From Plazaster borealis (lineage: Eukaryota > Echinodermata > Asteroidea > Forcipulatida > Labidiasteridae), in contig CM037461.1 in assembly GCA_021014325.1 (NCBI GenBank), positions 10,507,501-10,571,500 of the forward strand: a DNA stretch of 64,000 nucleotides. The letters run 5' to 3'. A program made the translations under genes and the position numbers. Shown piece by piece: positions 43,668 to 55,519 of this stretch. Numbering within the stretch: position 1 is the stretch's first letter; every line of letters starts with the position of its first letter. The notes beneath the pieces are model-generated. The model had not been told where the DNA came from. It ran no database searches and saw nothing but the letters and a program-made list of their open reading frames with translations.

Positions 43668-45284
43668 CTACAGACTAGGGGAAAAGATGGGTCTTGAGAG
43701 CCAGTTTGAAGGCTGAGACACTGTTGGAGTTTCTGGTTTGGGTGGGTAGACTATTCCATAATCTGGGAGCGGCAATGGAAAAGGCCCTGTCACCTGCAAG
43801 TTTATGTGTTTTGTGGACTGCGAGGGATTTACCGTCTGATGAGCGAAGAGAATAAGAACAGGTCTGGAGTGGAAAGAGAGAAGAGAGATAATCCGGGCAC
43901 AGTGATTGAGTGATTTATAAGTGTGTACCATTGTACGGAATTGAATACGTTGGGCAACTGGAAGCCAGTGTAGTTGCTTGAGAAGTGGAGATGTGTGGGT
44001 GTGTTTGGGTAACTTAAAGATAAGTCTGGCACATCGGTTTTGAAGCCGTCGAAGGCAAGATACATCTTTCTTGGAGACACCATTCAGGAGGCAGCAGCCA
44101 TAGTCCAGCTTAGACAAAATTAAGGCACGGACTGCATTGTGACAAGCACTGAAATCTAGAAACCTTCTGATCCGGCTAAGGTTGCGGATATGCCAATTAA
44201 GAGCCCAACAGAGTTGAGTGACGTGAGCCGACATATTCATGTTGCGGTCAAAGACAACACCCAAGTTTCTGACTGATGGAGAGGGATGAATTTGAGTGCC
44301 ATTGAGATTAAAAGTGAGGTGCTCGAGATATTTGAAGTGAGTGGGTGAGGCTGCAATGAAGAATTCTGTCTTATCAGGGTTCATCTTGAGCTTATTGGTG
44401 ACCAACCAGGATTGAAGTTCGCTGACACACCGAGACAATCGAAACAAAGCACAAGCCGCATCTCCAGGCCGGGAGGGGTTGAATGTTAAGAATAACTGTA
44501 CATCGTCAGCATAGATGTGATACTGGATTGAGTGACGGCGAATAATTTGACCGATGGTGTGAGAGTAATAAGTGAAGATCTGAGGACCGATGACGGAGCC
44601 CTGAGGAACACCATATTTAAGCTTCGCTTCAGTAGAGAGGGCATCCTTCACACAACCCTGCCTAGTTCTATCACTCAAGTATGTGTGGAACCACTGGTGA
44701 ACAACTCCATCTAGACCAAAGTCGTTTGTGAGACGCTGTAAGAGGAAATTGTGGTCAACTGTATTGAAAGCGGCCGACAAGTCCACCATAATGAGAAAAA
44801 CAGCCTGATGTGAATCAATAGCTCTAAGAAAAGCGTCTTGAACTGTAATAAGTGCTGTTTCGGTGCTATGAGAAGGACGGTACGCAGACTGCAAAGGCTC
44901 AGACAAGTCATTAGATTGGACAAAAGAAGCAACCTGTGAGGAGACCACCTTTTCGATGAGTTTACCAAGGAAGGGTAGATTAGAGACAGGTCGGTAACAC
45001 GTGAGTTGCTGAGTGTCAAGGGATGGCTTCTTTAGGACAGGAGTGATCCTAGCTTTGCGGAGCTCAGCCGGAAACACACCCGAAGACAGTGAGCAATTCA
45101 CGACGCGACACAAAACCTGAATGACAGCTGGTAAGTGTTTTTTGAGTAACCATGTGGGCATGGGATCTAAATCACACGATTTTGAGGAACATTGCTTTAT
45201 AAAGTGAGTTAATTCTTCCACAGTAACAAGATCAAAGCTACACATAGTACAATGCATTGGATTGTTATCAGTTCTGGTGGACAA
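43668..45284 (-). pseudogene. LINE reverse transcriptase region of ORF2
   Basis: 538 codons: SCDLDPMPTWLLKK, TPVLKKPSLD, YRPVSNLPFLGKLIEK, SAYRPSHSTETALI, MVDLSAAFNTVDH, YGVPQGSVIGP (about residue 230), YHIYADDVQLF (about residue 257), KTEFFIAAS, NLGVVFD, RIRRFL, LDYGCCLLNG, CARLIF and LHWLPVAQRIQF. Motifs are complete and uninterrupted through the thumb and C-terminal region. It overlaps the endonuclease frame by 76 bases in another frame. It is one of the best preserved coding regions of the window and possibly young. Confidence 0.9.
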
Positions 45285-46858
45285 CTATCAGAATTAATAC
45301 TGTCTACTTCAGAACGAATACTGTCAAATTTGTTCACAAAGAAATCCTGAAATTCATTGGCAAGGTTAACAGGGGAAGTAGAATCAGGTAAATGACATTG
45401 GTTATTGTTAATTAATTTATTAACAACTTTAAACATATCTTTAGAATTACAGTCAGATAACTGTCCATTGAAGTATTCAGACTTGGCTTGAGTGATGGCA
45501 TTAGAGACATCTCGTTGGGACTTGATGTAGGTTTGATGATCAGTATCTGCATGTGTCTTCCTCCATTTCCGCTCACTGCGTCGCCTTGCACGACGAGCAG
45601 CTTCCACAGTCGCGTTGAACCACCTGGGCTTGCGACAAACAGTGCGGGAACGGGTAGTTGCCGGAGCATGGAGATTAAGAACTTCCCGGCAACCACAGTT
45701 GTAGCCAGTGACAAGATCATTAATTTCTTCATGGGGAGACAATAGAACATCATCCATTCTGGCAGCAAGATCATGACCGAAGGCATCAGAGTCAATATAT
45801 CTGAAATTACGTGATCTATATGTCGTCTTCATATCACGGGGTTTGTCGAGGTCGAGGTTAAACTTGATGACAAGGTGATCAGAAGAGTGAGGATGGTATA
45901 ATGAATAAAGGGTGTCGGTGTCTTTCACTAGCACTAAGTCAAGTGTATGGCCAGCTGTATGTGTTGGGTCATGGATTAATTGGTGGTAGTTAAATGAAGC
46001 GATGATGGTAGTGAAGACTTTTATTTCTGGTTTAGACGGACAGTCATAATGAGGGTTGAAATCCCCAAGGACCACACATCTACCTGGAAGATGCTCCAAA
46101 GCACATACAAAGTCCTCAAATTCAGACAAAAAGTCGGTGACAGAGGATGAAGGAGGTCTGTAGACCATGGCAAAATTGACGTAACTGTGAAGATAGGTTA
46201 CAAGCGCATGTTCAAAAGTGCGTGTTAGAGGGAGGACATTGTTCCTAAGCTGAAGGTTCAATTGGCTCTTGAAAACAAGACCAATGCCCCCGCCACGGCC
46301 AGACTGACAAGGTGCACTCAGTACCGAGTAACCAGGTGGGCACATGTCACCCATTACTACCTGATCATCGGCTTTCAACCAAGTTTCGGTAAGAATAATA
46401 ATATCAGTATCGTGTTCAAGGATCATCTCACACAATAAATCCGTCTTATTCCTTATGGACTGTGCATTCCAGAGGCTAGCAGTCATATGCTTGAGATATG
46501 AGCTACGCCTTGGTCGGTGTGGGGGTGAAACTACAGGGGCATCATTGTTATGATTATCATAGTTACCAGAGACCAAGATAGTGGATGATATCTTGCCTGC
46601 CCGTTTTCCTCTGCGGGTGGGGGGTTTACGGTTAATACCAAGTCGGCAGATGTTGTTGTAGACAGCAGTTGGGAGTCTTGCTTGCTGCACAGTAGCTGTG
46701 TTCAGTAGCTTAAATTGCTCCACAGAATAGGACGTATTGTTGTTGATGTGGCGGTACATGGTCAGCTGAATAGAGATGAACAATAGCAGGGCGGTCCAGC
46801 CCGCCCACTGTTTGTGCATGGGCACTATGTGTGTAGTGAACCAATGAGTTATAGCCAT
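45209..46858 (-). pseudogene. LINE endonuclease region of ORF2
   Basis: A 549-codon frame. After a variable N-terminus, the APE-type endonuclease runs from about residue 125: SLWNAQSIRNKTDL, IIILTETWL, GRGGGIGLVF, NFAMVYRPPSSS, RCVVLGDFNPH and HSSDHLVIKF (catalytic SDH). This enzyme nicks target DNA to prime reverse transcription. A linker with PRWFNATVEAARRARRRSER follows. Near 45,285 the frame leaves that of the reverse transcriptase, so the original single ORF is split by a one-base shift. Confidence 0.85.
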
Positions 46859-47075
46859 CAGCAGCAGAGACAGGCAGAGTTTTCCAGTCGAAATTACTGC
46901 AAATCAGGATAAATCTAATCGGCCAGAATCGTCAGGAATGGGCACCGGGGGATGATAACCCACTGTGACCTAAGGATTTCCAAACTGAAGCTGGAACACA
47001 GGTAACACTGATATAGAGAACAGAGAGAGAGGTATAGTGCTGCCGGACTGGCGCTCACAACTTTTGAAGTGTTGA

Positions 47076-47925
47076 ATAGTTGTATAGTTGAATAGTTGAA
47101 TAGCAGCTCGTTTGGTTTTGGAAGACATTTATTAGCTAACAACTATTGGTAGGCCTAATGTTTGACATTGCAAACAATGTTTGTTCTCAATTTAGTTTTT
47201 TATATTGGTTGTCACAAATAAAATAGGCACTTGAGGAGCGGCGTTGCTATCACAATGGCATTTAATGATCAATCTGAATAGTACTAATCATTAGTTGCAT
47301 TTAATTGAGCTTATTGTGTCAAGCAGCAATGCGCCAGTGTGAGAGAAATTCGATTCTTGCCCCCCCCCCAACCTGTACAGCGGCATTCCAAGCTGTAGAT
47401 AGAATCTTCTAGAGAAACATTTACACTTGATAGGATTTTCTATCCTCGCTTAGGCCGTTTTGTCCCCCGCTAAAAACTTCCTCTTAAACCATTGTGTTGA
47501 ATAGTTCAAGCAGCTCGATCGTTGGGATGGTTTTGGAGGACATTTATTAGCTAACAACTAATGGTAGGCCTAATGTTTGACATCTCAAACAATGTTTGTT
47601 GTCAATTTAGTTTTTTATATCGGTTGTCATAAATAAAATAGGCACTTGAGGAGCGGCATTGCTCTCACATTGGCATTTAATGATCAATCTGAATAGTACT
47701 AATAATTAGTTGCATTTAATTGAGCTTATTGTGTCAAGCAGCAGTGCGCCGGTATGGGAGAGATTCGATTCTATTGCCCCCCCCCACCACCTCCTGTACA
47801 GCGGCATTCCAAGTCGTAGATAGAATCTTCTAGAGAGACCTTTTCCCTTGATAGTGTTTTCTATCCTCACTTAGGCCGTTTTGTCCCCCGCTAAAAACTT
47901 CCTCTAAAACAAAAATTTGCTCCTT
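47076..47925. repeat. 415-bp tandem duplication inside the CCCAGCTAACA element
   Basis: CATTTATTAGCTAACAACTA begins at 47126 and 47541, and the copies match through CTAAAAACTTCCTCT. Both hold a C-run and AATAGGCACTTGAGGAGCGG. The copy at 55520-56843 has only one such unit. Confidence 0.85.
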
Positions 47926-48366
47926 AAATTCAAGACACTCAAAGTTTGTAGTACTTTTGGGTAGGCCTACCAGTAATGTGTTTTGTTCAGTTTTGAAGAA
48001 CAAATTAAAGACCTACGTTTCCTCTCAGGTACGCTCAACTTGCCGCATTAACCAGCGTGCGGAATGCTGCATGTCTATTACAAATTAATATGACAACGTT
48101 GTGACAACGTAAATATCACATATGCAAATTAGTAGATTGGGCTTAGAAGTTGTACAATTCCTACAAAATATTTTACGAAATTTACCAAATTTATGAATTA
48201 GGTGTACTGGTTTCTTCTTGTAATTGTCTAAACTATCAGAGGATCATATGGACAAATAAAATTCAGTAACTAAACATGTAATTTTATATTCAGAAATGTT
48301 ATTAAAATGGAAAGAATTAAAAACAATATACACCCATATATATATATAGTACTATGTATGATGATG

Positions 48367-49119
48367 TTATTGATTTATTGGAGATTTATTGATGATATTT
48401 TCTCCATCTGGTGTGGTGGCAAGGACAGCTTGGATGAGTTTATTGACCATATAAACTCATTTCACCCCACCATAAAGTTCACTACCGAATACTCTCTCAC
48501 AAGTGTGAATTTTCTAGATGTTACCATAACCAAATCCCCTAATGGCATTGTCACGGATGTCTACAGTAAACCCACCGACACCCACCAGTACCTTCTCTCC
48601 AACAGTTGCCACCCTAGTCACTGTAAGAAGGCAATTGCTTACAGTCAGGCCTTACGTATCAGACGTATCTGTTCTACAGATACCCTGTACAAGAGGCGCT
48701 CATCAGAGCTAAGGAAACACCTTGTATCTAGGGGCCACAGCGAACGCAGTGTCCAACTTGCAATCAACAGGGCTCTCAACGTACCTCGTCATACTCTGTT
48801 GACTAACACGGGAACTAAAAAAGCTCCTACCAATAGAGTGGCCTTGGTCACCACCTTCCACCCTGAACTACCTAAACTTTCCTCAATCCTCAATAATAAC
48901 ATGACCATCCTTCACTCCTCCAACAGGTTACACTCAGCAATCCCTGAGGTCCCCATGGTTGCATTCCGCCGTCCTAAGAACCTGGGTGACATCCTAGTCA
49001 GGGCCAAACTTCCCCAGGTACAGTCCGAACAGAACCCTCAACAGAAATACTGGGCTGTCACAAATGTACCCGTTCCAAATGTAGAACGTGTCTGTACATC
49101 AAGCCCTCACTTAAGGTAA
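48367..49119 (+). pseudogene. Penelope-like reverse transcriptase, C-terminal part
   Basis: The frame carries YWRFIDDIFSIWCGGKDSL (DD active site), FHPTIKFTTEYSLTSVNFLD, VTDVYSKPTDTHQYLLSNSC, HPSHCKKAIAYSQALRIRRI and AFRRPKNLGDILVRAKLP. These are the last fingers/palm motif, the thumb and the linker of Penelope-like enzymes. Everything before the active site is missing. The frame runs out at 49119 because a shift near 49,045 separates it from the endonuclease. Confidence 0.85.
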
Positions 49120-49472
49120 AGAGTCATATCACTGGCTCTTCATACAACATCAAGACCGACTCCCAATGTAGCACACCTAATGTAGTCTATGTCATATCAT
49201 GTAAGAGATGTGGGCTACAATATGTGGGAGAGACTAAGACCAAACTCAGTCTTCGCTTTGCGAATCATGTCTCTTCCATAAAGACCAAGAAACCGTACCC
49301 AGTCTCTATCCACTTCAACAGCCCCAACCATAGTGTCAAGGATGTTGAACTTCTGGTGATTGAAGCTTGCAATGGTGATGACACACACCGCAAGCATAGA
49401 GAATCACACTGGATTCACCAACTCAAGACAGTCCAACCCTTTGGACTAAACATAAACACTGGTGTTAAATAA
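49045..49472 (+). pseudogene. Penelope-like GIY-YIG endonuclease
   Basis: In the second frame: CHKCTRSKCRTC (a Cys cluster typical just before the nuclease), NVVYVISCKRCGLQYVGETK (the GIY-YIG strand pair), LRFANHVSSI and VSIHFN, ending at TAA 49472 after ESHWIHQL. This nuclease cuts the target site. All core motifs are visible, so it is broken only by the frame change from the reverse transcriptase. Confidence 0.85.
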
Positions 49473-50683
49473 CTTCCCATTACCCTCCACTTCACTCCTC
49501 TGCCTGATAATTCATTTGTTGTATATATTCTGTAAATAAAGTGTAAATAAACACATTTTTTTCTGTCAATAATTTGTTTTTATAAATTTCTTACTATAAA
49601 TATCTCATGTAGTAACCTTTTTTCCACAGGTCCCTCACACCTATTTTTAATATCATCCTACCTTTGATCTTGCCATTCTTTAATTGACCATTGTTAGTTG
49701 CATCATGATGCAACTTGCTCTCCAATCCTACCCTTTCATGTTTCCCTGCATTGTTATCGAACAATGCATTTACCACTTTTATGGTCCAGTAATCCATCCT
49801 TTCATACTATACATCCTTTGTCCTCACCACTTTACTCCTATTGGTTCATAGCCACCAATTGTTTCTGAAATAGAAACTTTGATTGGCTATAATTTTCCCG
49901 CTTCTTTCTGGATCCTTCCCTTAATCCCTTTCCCCTCTCTTTTTCTATAAATGGATATGTATTTGTTTGTACTTGTTTTATGCCTCTGAAGAAGGTCCGG
50001 TCTGGATCGAAAGCTAAGGCCATCTACCCTACTTATTATATATAGTACTATGTATATATAGTACATGCTGTACGATGTATAGTATACAGGTGCAGTGAAG
50101 TCAGGTAACGGCAATGTGTAGTAGGGACCTAACCATGGTAAGATTGTATATAAGTAATTCATTGATCATGTTGACATATCAATTAACAATATTCATGAAA
50201 CTATTGTATAATTAACTGATATAGCAAACAATAACTTAATATTGGGCTGATGTTGTAACAACGTCCAGGGTACTAGAAAAAAAATACGTTGTTGCAACAT
50301 TATTTTTAATTGATTATTTACAACAAGACAACGTTGTGTATACGTGCCAACAACGTCGTCGTTTCGTTGCATCATTACGTTCTAAAGACGTACAGGGGAG
50401 TCGACAAAGATTCGTTGCCAAAATGTTACTTAGAAAACGTTATAACAACCAAACAAACACGCTCTGGGAACGTTGCTGCAACGTTTGTATAAGTTGTCAT
50501 GAGGTCACTGGAAACGTATCTTAAACGTACCAACAAAGTGGTTGTTACGTTACGTTATTACGTTCGGAAGACGTATAGGGGAGTCGACAAAGTTCCGTAG
50601 TCACAACGTTATATTCATAACGTTACTTACACCAAAGTCTGACTTCATTACAACGTTGTGAGAACGTCAAATTGTTAGCTGGG

Positions 50684-51840
50684 ATTCTCCATGAAGACAA
50701 AACATTTACTTGTCAATTTCCATAAAGAAGTAGGAGGAATGTCTTTTGTGTTACTGAGGTGCTCCTTCCAACCAACAATTACTCTGTGCATACAGAGTAA
50801 TTGTTGGTTGCCTCCGAATTGCCCTGTGTGACACAGACTTGTTTGAATCTAAATTGCCTTGTTTTTGCAGTCGTGGAGCTCCGTAACTAATGTATAGGAG
50901 AATAGGGCTGTCACACCGATCTCGAAGAAGGGTAATTTAGTGACAATACGTATCATTGAACTTAAATAAGTAGACAAAATTGACACAATTCTTTATTTGA
51001 AATTAACAAAGTTCTTTAATTATAATATTTATAATTAATTATAATATTTACAGAAATGTACAAGAAAATCACACAAAAATATAGCTTGCGAAATTTAAAC
51101 AAATTTGCTCTTCTTTCGAGCGTTCAGTTTGTGACTCACAAGTTGTAACTTTTCTTTAAAGCCGAGTCTTAATCGGTGATTGTTCTTCCAACACCATCAG
51201 ATTGTAATCACTTAATATTGTCTACAGATTACATTAAAGTAAGTTACGGCGCAATTCGATTGCAGAGTCACCGACTTGACGGCTTCTAATTACTCCAAAT
51301 CTCTTGGACTGAATTGCGTTGTACAGAATGTTAAATAAATGTTAAGTTTAAACCCGTGTTTCCGGCTCAGTTTCCTCCCTGCTTGGCAACTCAACAGTCT
51401 ACACCGACACGGTAGTCCGTGGCTTCAGCCTGCTGTATGGTAAGTCAGTGAAGGACTCGGGCTCACTGGGTGTCTGCCTCAGTAAGATCGAGTGCCAGGG
51501 TGCACCACAGTTAAACGGTCATCTACAGTAAAATAGTTAACCAAGAAACTTCCAAATATCTTGCCAATAAATACACAATCTTCAACACAATGCATCAACT
51601 AAAACACTTAATACATTTTAAGATGATTCTGCATTAAACTTCAGAAGTACAATCAACATTTGATACTTCGTGAAAACTTCTTTATATGGAAAACTTCGTT
51701 TGCTCATAGCATCGCTCTTCATTAAACATTATATTTAGAAAAGGAGCATTCTTCGCTTGATATTATTTTAATTAACGTTAGACATGTAAATCTTACTTGC
51801 GATATATCACTTTTGTAGGAGGGCTTGGTTCCAGGCTGCG
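50684..51840. other. Spacer with a perfect 19-bp hairpin
   Basis: CAACCAACAATTACTCTGT at 50769-50787 is followed by GCAT and its exact complement to 50810. Next to it, TGCCCTGTGTGACACAGACTT reads, inverted, like the CCATGTCACATGGGGCA end at 52,027. The rest (AT-rich 50,940-51,340) shows no gene. Confidence 0.55.
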
Positions 51841-52022
51841 GGCGCCAGTGGAATTCGGTCACTGGTGGGGTTACTATATATTTACAATTTCGCTGTGGAC
51901 TTTCCTGCCACACGGAGTCTCTTTGTACGGTCGAGTCGGCCTCTAAACCTGCGAGGGCTGAACCCACTCGCCGGATGGTTATGAGCCTACCCACTTTCTC
52001 TCTCTCTATCTCTCCCCACTCT
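51841..52022 (-). repeat. Possible LTR/primer-binding junction (weak)
   Basis: On the minus strand, TGGCGCCCGCAGCCTGG resembles the primer-binding site of LTR retrotransposons that use tRNA-Lys-like primers. It would follow an LTR covering about 51,850-52,020. No paired LTR or coding region is seen, so this is a guess. Confidence 0.2.
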
Positions 52023-53381
52023 TAAGTCCATGTCACATGGGGCAATTTTCTGGCAACCTTGGGGTAATAAAAATTGCTAACAACCGGGTTGCTCACAGAT
52101 TGCCGTGTGTGACATGTCGTGCAATTTGAAAGCAACATACTGGCAACACAGAGGCAACGTAAATTTAGAGTAGAATGTCCTTCTACTTTGTGGCAACTTT
52201 GGTGGCAACCTCCAATCAAATTGCGCATAGAGGATGACGTCATTATTTCACTGCTAAAATGTTTTCAGAAGGTAGCAATTTTTTTCTGTCGCCAGTTGGA
52301 TTTTTCCGTCATCAAAATGACTGATTCTAGTAAAATTGTGTGGTCGTTTGACAAGGAAATTGTCATCATTGATTTCTACAGGGGTAAGTATCGGTTTCAG
52401 TATCAATTTAAGGCCTAGATACAACGATTCGTGACAAAACGGTTATCGTAATTTAATTTTAAGCGCTAGTGTCTCCACGTCGTGTTGCATCTATTTCGTG
52501 ATAAAATTGCGATTTAGAAATCCAGGCTTAACAACATTTAGTTCTTAGAAATCGTTGGAGGATTTAAACTAATAACAAAACACGTTTGCTTTAGGACCAC
52601 AAATTACATTGGTTGGACCGTAGAGGTATAAATATAGGCCCCTAAATTAAATTGTTTACCTCGGGATTCGGTCGATGTCCCGGACCCATGAGTCCCATGA
52701 CAAATAACATGGATGGCCCTTTATGGACGGTTTTTACTGTGTTGGATGAGTGTGGGCCTAGTAGTATTATTCCACCCTCCTACTCCTAGTACTAGCAGTA
52801 GCAGTACTACATGTATATAAATAATTCCATTGTTCATTAGGCCTATATTACTGTACTACATGTATTGTATGTCATCGTCGTACAATATAGTTTTTTGCAT
52901 TTTTCTACTTAAGATCGACAACAAATTAGTATCCTAAAAATAAAAGTAAAACTGAAAGTAAAGGCTTAGAATAAAGAAGAAGCATATGACAACAAATATT
53001 CTCATCGTTTTCCAATTTTAATATTTATTGTAGAATGCTGTCAAATAGAAACTTTGAAAGTTTTATAACAACATTGATTGTATGTCTGGGCCTCATCATA
53101 AATCAACTTTAGCCCTACCAAAAACAAAATTTATCTTGAATTATTAATTCGTATGGATTAATTTTTCAGTAATTGTGGGAGATTTAAATTGTGTTTAATT
53201 GTTTACTAAAACGTGGTTATTTACAGATCACCAAGGATTGTGGGATCCAAAGCATGTGGAGTATTGCAACAGGGTCAAGAGGGAGGTTACACTGTCTAAT
53301 CTTGTGACAAAATTGGGCAGTAGCTCTAAGGGAGTGCCATTCACAGGTGTACATTTGAAGACCAACAGCTTTGTGGGCTAA
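52023..53381 (+). pseudogene. Harbinger-type element end with MADF-domain gene (two exons)
   Basis: GTCCATGTCACATGGGGCA at about 52,027 begins a segment rich in GGCAAC motifs, like a Harbinger end. ATG 52,318 opens MTDSSKIVWSFDKEIVIIDF YRG up to G|GTAAGT at 52,383. After TATTTACAG (53,226) comes DHQGLWDPKHVEYCNRVKRE, then LVTKLGSSSKGVPFTGVHLK. Joined, this is the MADF/Myb DNA-binding fold (YR.H..LWD..H..Y.NR..R). No further exon is recognised. It is the DNA-binding partner of a Harbinger transposase that is not present here. Confidence 0.6.
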
Positions 53382-53900
53382 CGTAGGGGTAATACATTGT
53401 TGGAAAAATACAAGCTCATAAAATTCAAACCGTTTTCCTATTCGCAGGAGGCCAGGTAACAAGGATTATGGGTTGACCCCTATGACGGAATTACATTTTT
53501 AAACGTTCAAATTACAAAACTCTTTCGGAGCATGGTAGCAGTATATGCCCCCCCTTCCCCCCCCCCAAAGAAAGGATGTGTGTGGGTTCTGAGTCATTTA
53601 ACAACCATTGAAGCTCAACTTAAAATATACCGCTATGATTATGTGGCCTAAGTCTTTATCAAGATTAGAGCTACATATACTAAAGGAAAATAATAGTTTA
53701 AAAACTAATTGTGAGCAGGGAGGGGTCTCTCACTCCTAGGTTTACGCCTGTAAGGTTAAGTGAAGTTACATCTTTGTTCTCTAGGCTTATGGGTTCCTTA
53801 TGGGTTCCTTTCCTCATGATAAATTAACTCTGAAAGTTTATTTTATTTTTTATAGAGCACAATAAATTTAAAGAACACATGAAGTCTCTGTTTAAGGTTT
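53382..53900. other. Unassigned spacer
   Basis: A C-rich tract lies at about 53,549-53,568. No gene recognised. Confidence 0.4.
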
Positions 53901-53905
53901 TTGTA

Positions 53906-54047
53906 GGATTATGCATTTTGCAATGTTATTGTTATAGCGCCCTCAAGTGTTCACTAATAAACGACAGGTACCAAACATGCTACTGTAAGCAGCCATCTTA
54001 ACACAAGTCAGTCTCTCAGTCTCACTCTCTATTCCCGAATATTACAT
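53906..54047 (+). repeat. Gypsy-type LTR (approximate) and primer-binding site
   Basis: A stretch starting TGTAGG or TGTTATTG and ending ATTACA is followed by TGGTGGCAGCGGTTACAAG, which looks like a primer-binding site. It contains an AATAAA-like AATAAACGACAGG. The Gag frame follows 45 bases later, which supports the reading. The 5' border is uncertain. Confidence 0.5.
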
Positions 54048-54094
54048 GGTGGCAGCGGTTACAAGACCCACATCTAAATAGTGGAAGACTCCCC

Positions 54095-55100
54095 ACACAC
54101 CCATTTACCTTTGCCAGGCAAGTTTGAAGGTGGGAATGGACCACACCGGAGTGAACTTTGGCAAAAATGGGTCAACAGATTCGAGCGCTACAGAATCGCC
54201 TCTGGCCTCGGCATAAAAGGCAACTGGGATTAGGTGAGCACTCTTCTGTATTCCATGGGGGAATGTGCCGATGACATCATTGTTGCACTCAGTATTAAAG
54301 AGGAAACGGCCACATATGAAGTTAAGGCAGCTCTCGACAAGCATTAAGAAGGCAGACGCAATGTAATCGTTGACAGGGCTCGATTTAATCGTCGCAAACA
54401 GTTGCCAAACAAATCAATTGACATATTTATACAAGATTTTTATAGACTGGCTGACAACTGTCAATATGGTGACCTAAAAGAAAGCCTCATCAGAGATAGA
54501 ATCGTTGTGGGAGTGCTGGATGTTAAACAGCAGACTCACTTCAAATCAAAGCTGACCTCGATCTGACCAGAGCAGTCCTGATTTGCCATCAGTCGGAAGC
54601 TAGAAAAGATAGTCGTGACATAGTACGTGGTGACATCAAAGCCACTTCTTCTAGCATTGATCATGTTGCTAAACACAGACCTACCGCCCACAAATATGAC
54701 AAACCATAACCTAAGGGACAGCCTCACCCCAAGCAGCACACCCATGAAAAGGATTCGAAGTCCGGCGAAGATGGTGTGGAAGACCAAGCCATCCTCGCCG
54801 TAACTGCCCAGCAAAAGATGCCGTATGTGACAACTGCTCCAAATCAGGACATTTTAAGTCAGTATGCCTAAGTGGAAATGCAGCCAATCACAACACCACA
54901 AGGGTACATGAAATCCAAGATACTCTTGATGATGATTTACCATTCCTTGGTGAAGTCACAAACAACAGTGACTATTGGGGTGCTTTCATCACACCACTCC
55001 CAAAGATGGATGAAAATGTTTCCTCCTACCAATAAACTGATCACAAAAATGAACAACAATGGATAATACTATCTGACACTGGATCAGAGGTGCTCTCATT
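54095..55100 (+). pseudogene. Gypsy gag and start of protease, decayed
   Basis: The plus-strand trace reads LPGKFEGGNGPHRSELWQKW-like start, VNRFERYRIASGLGIKGNW, STLLYSMGECADDIIVALSI, RRNVIVDRARFNRRKQLPNK, SIDIFIQDFYRLADNCQYGD and LIRDRIVVGVLDVKQQ, with several stops and frame changes. These are standard Gag motifs of the Gypsy group. At about 55,071 ILSDTGSEV matches the aspartic protease active site (D-T-G). Homology ends at about 55,100. There is no reverse transcriptase. Confidence 0.65.
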
Positions 55101-55519
55101 TTGGTTAAGTTCTTTTTTTTATTTTCCCCTCATTTTATGTTTGGCCAAAGTCAATTTTCGCTTTACACGAAAGGACGTTAGGCCTGCCTTCTCCAAATCG
55201 CTCTCTGACATGGAAATCAAAACCTTAAGATCAATATTATTTTCCGCACAAAGAATACAAAATACAAAATTAAATGAAATAAGCAGTAGCAATTGTGGAA
55301 ATTCAATCACAGCAATCTCTTAAGGTTGAAAAGTGAAGGAAATATAGACCATTTAAAAAGGTGATGGCTTAGTGAAATGCCAAGCTAACTGGTCCTCCTG
55401 ACCAGTCACTAAAAAAGTTGAGGGCAAACCCTGTACAAGTAAGTGCATAATAACAGTCATCTTTACAGTGTGTATACCCTTATTTTCATGAAAGCATGTC
55501 GAGGGCACAGGTATGCATT
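55101..55519. other. Unassigned spacer
   Basis: Short frames only, nothing recognised. Confidence 0.4.

Larger units (their letters stand above)
43572..47068 (-). mobile_element. Near full-length L2/CR1-type LINE
   Basis: It is oriented on the minus strand, with endonuclease and reverse transcriptase frames and a 3' end of (ATT)n at 43,571-43,586. A 7-bp direct repeat GTGTTGA flanks it (43565-43571 and 47069-47075). The second copy of the local tandem repeat (CATTGTGTTGAATAGTT at about 47,491) looks like the empty site. There is no separate ORF1. About 210 bp of 5' leader precede ATG 46858. Confidence 0.75.
48360..50036 (+). mobile_element. 5'-truncated Penelope-like element
   Basis: It is bounded by the direct repeat TATATATAGTACTATGTAT (48341-48359 and 50037-50055). 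It contains the end of the reverse transcriptase, a GIY-YIG endonuclease and a terminal region with AATAAA signals at about 49,535-49,550. Near the right end (49,985-50,020) CTGAAGA, a paired GGTCC/GGATC stem and GAAA form a hammerhead-ribozyme-like core with one base changed from CTGATGA, as known in Penelope-like terminal repeats. Confidence 0.75.
42943..50683. mobile_element. Non-autonomous element with CCCAGCTAACA ends, split by LINE and Penelope-like insertions
   Basis: The left terminus CCCAGCTAACACAATACGTT and the right terminus (ending TTGTTAGCTGGG at 50683) are inverted. Both sides carry many ACGTTGT/ACAACGT motifs. Removing the LINE (43572-47068) and the Penelope-like insert (48360-50036) leaves about 2.5 kb. 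There is no coding region of its own. An inverted, truncated copy at 55520-56843 matches 47,223-50,683 minus the insert. I found no clear target duplication. Confidence 0.7.

Noticed and set aside
43829..44714. Extra frames within the LINE
   Set aside because: Shadows of the reverse transcriptase frame with no motifs.
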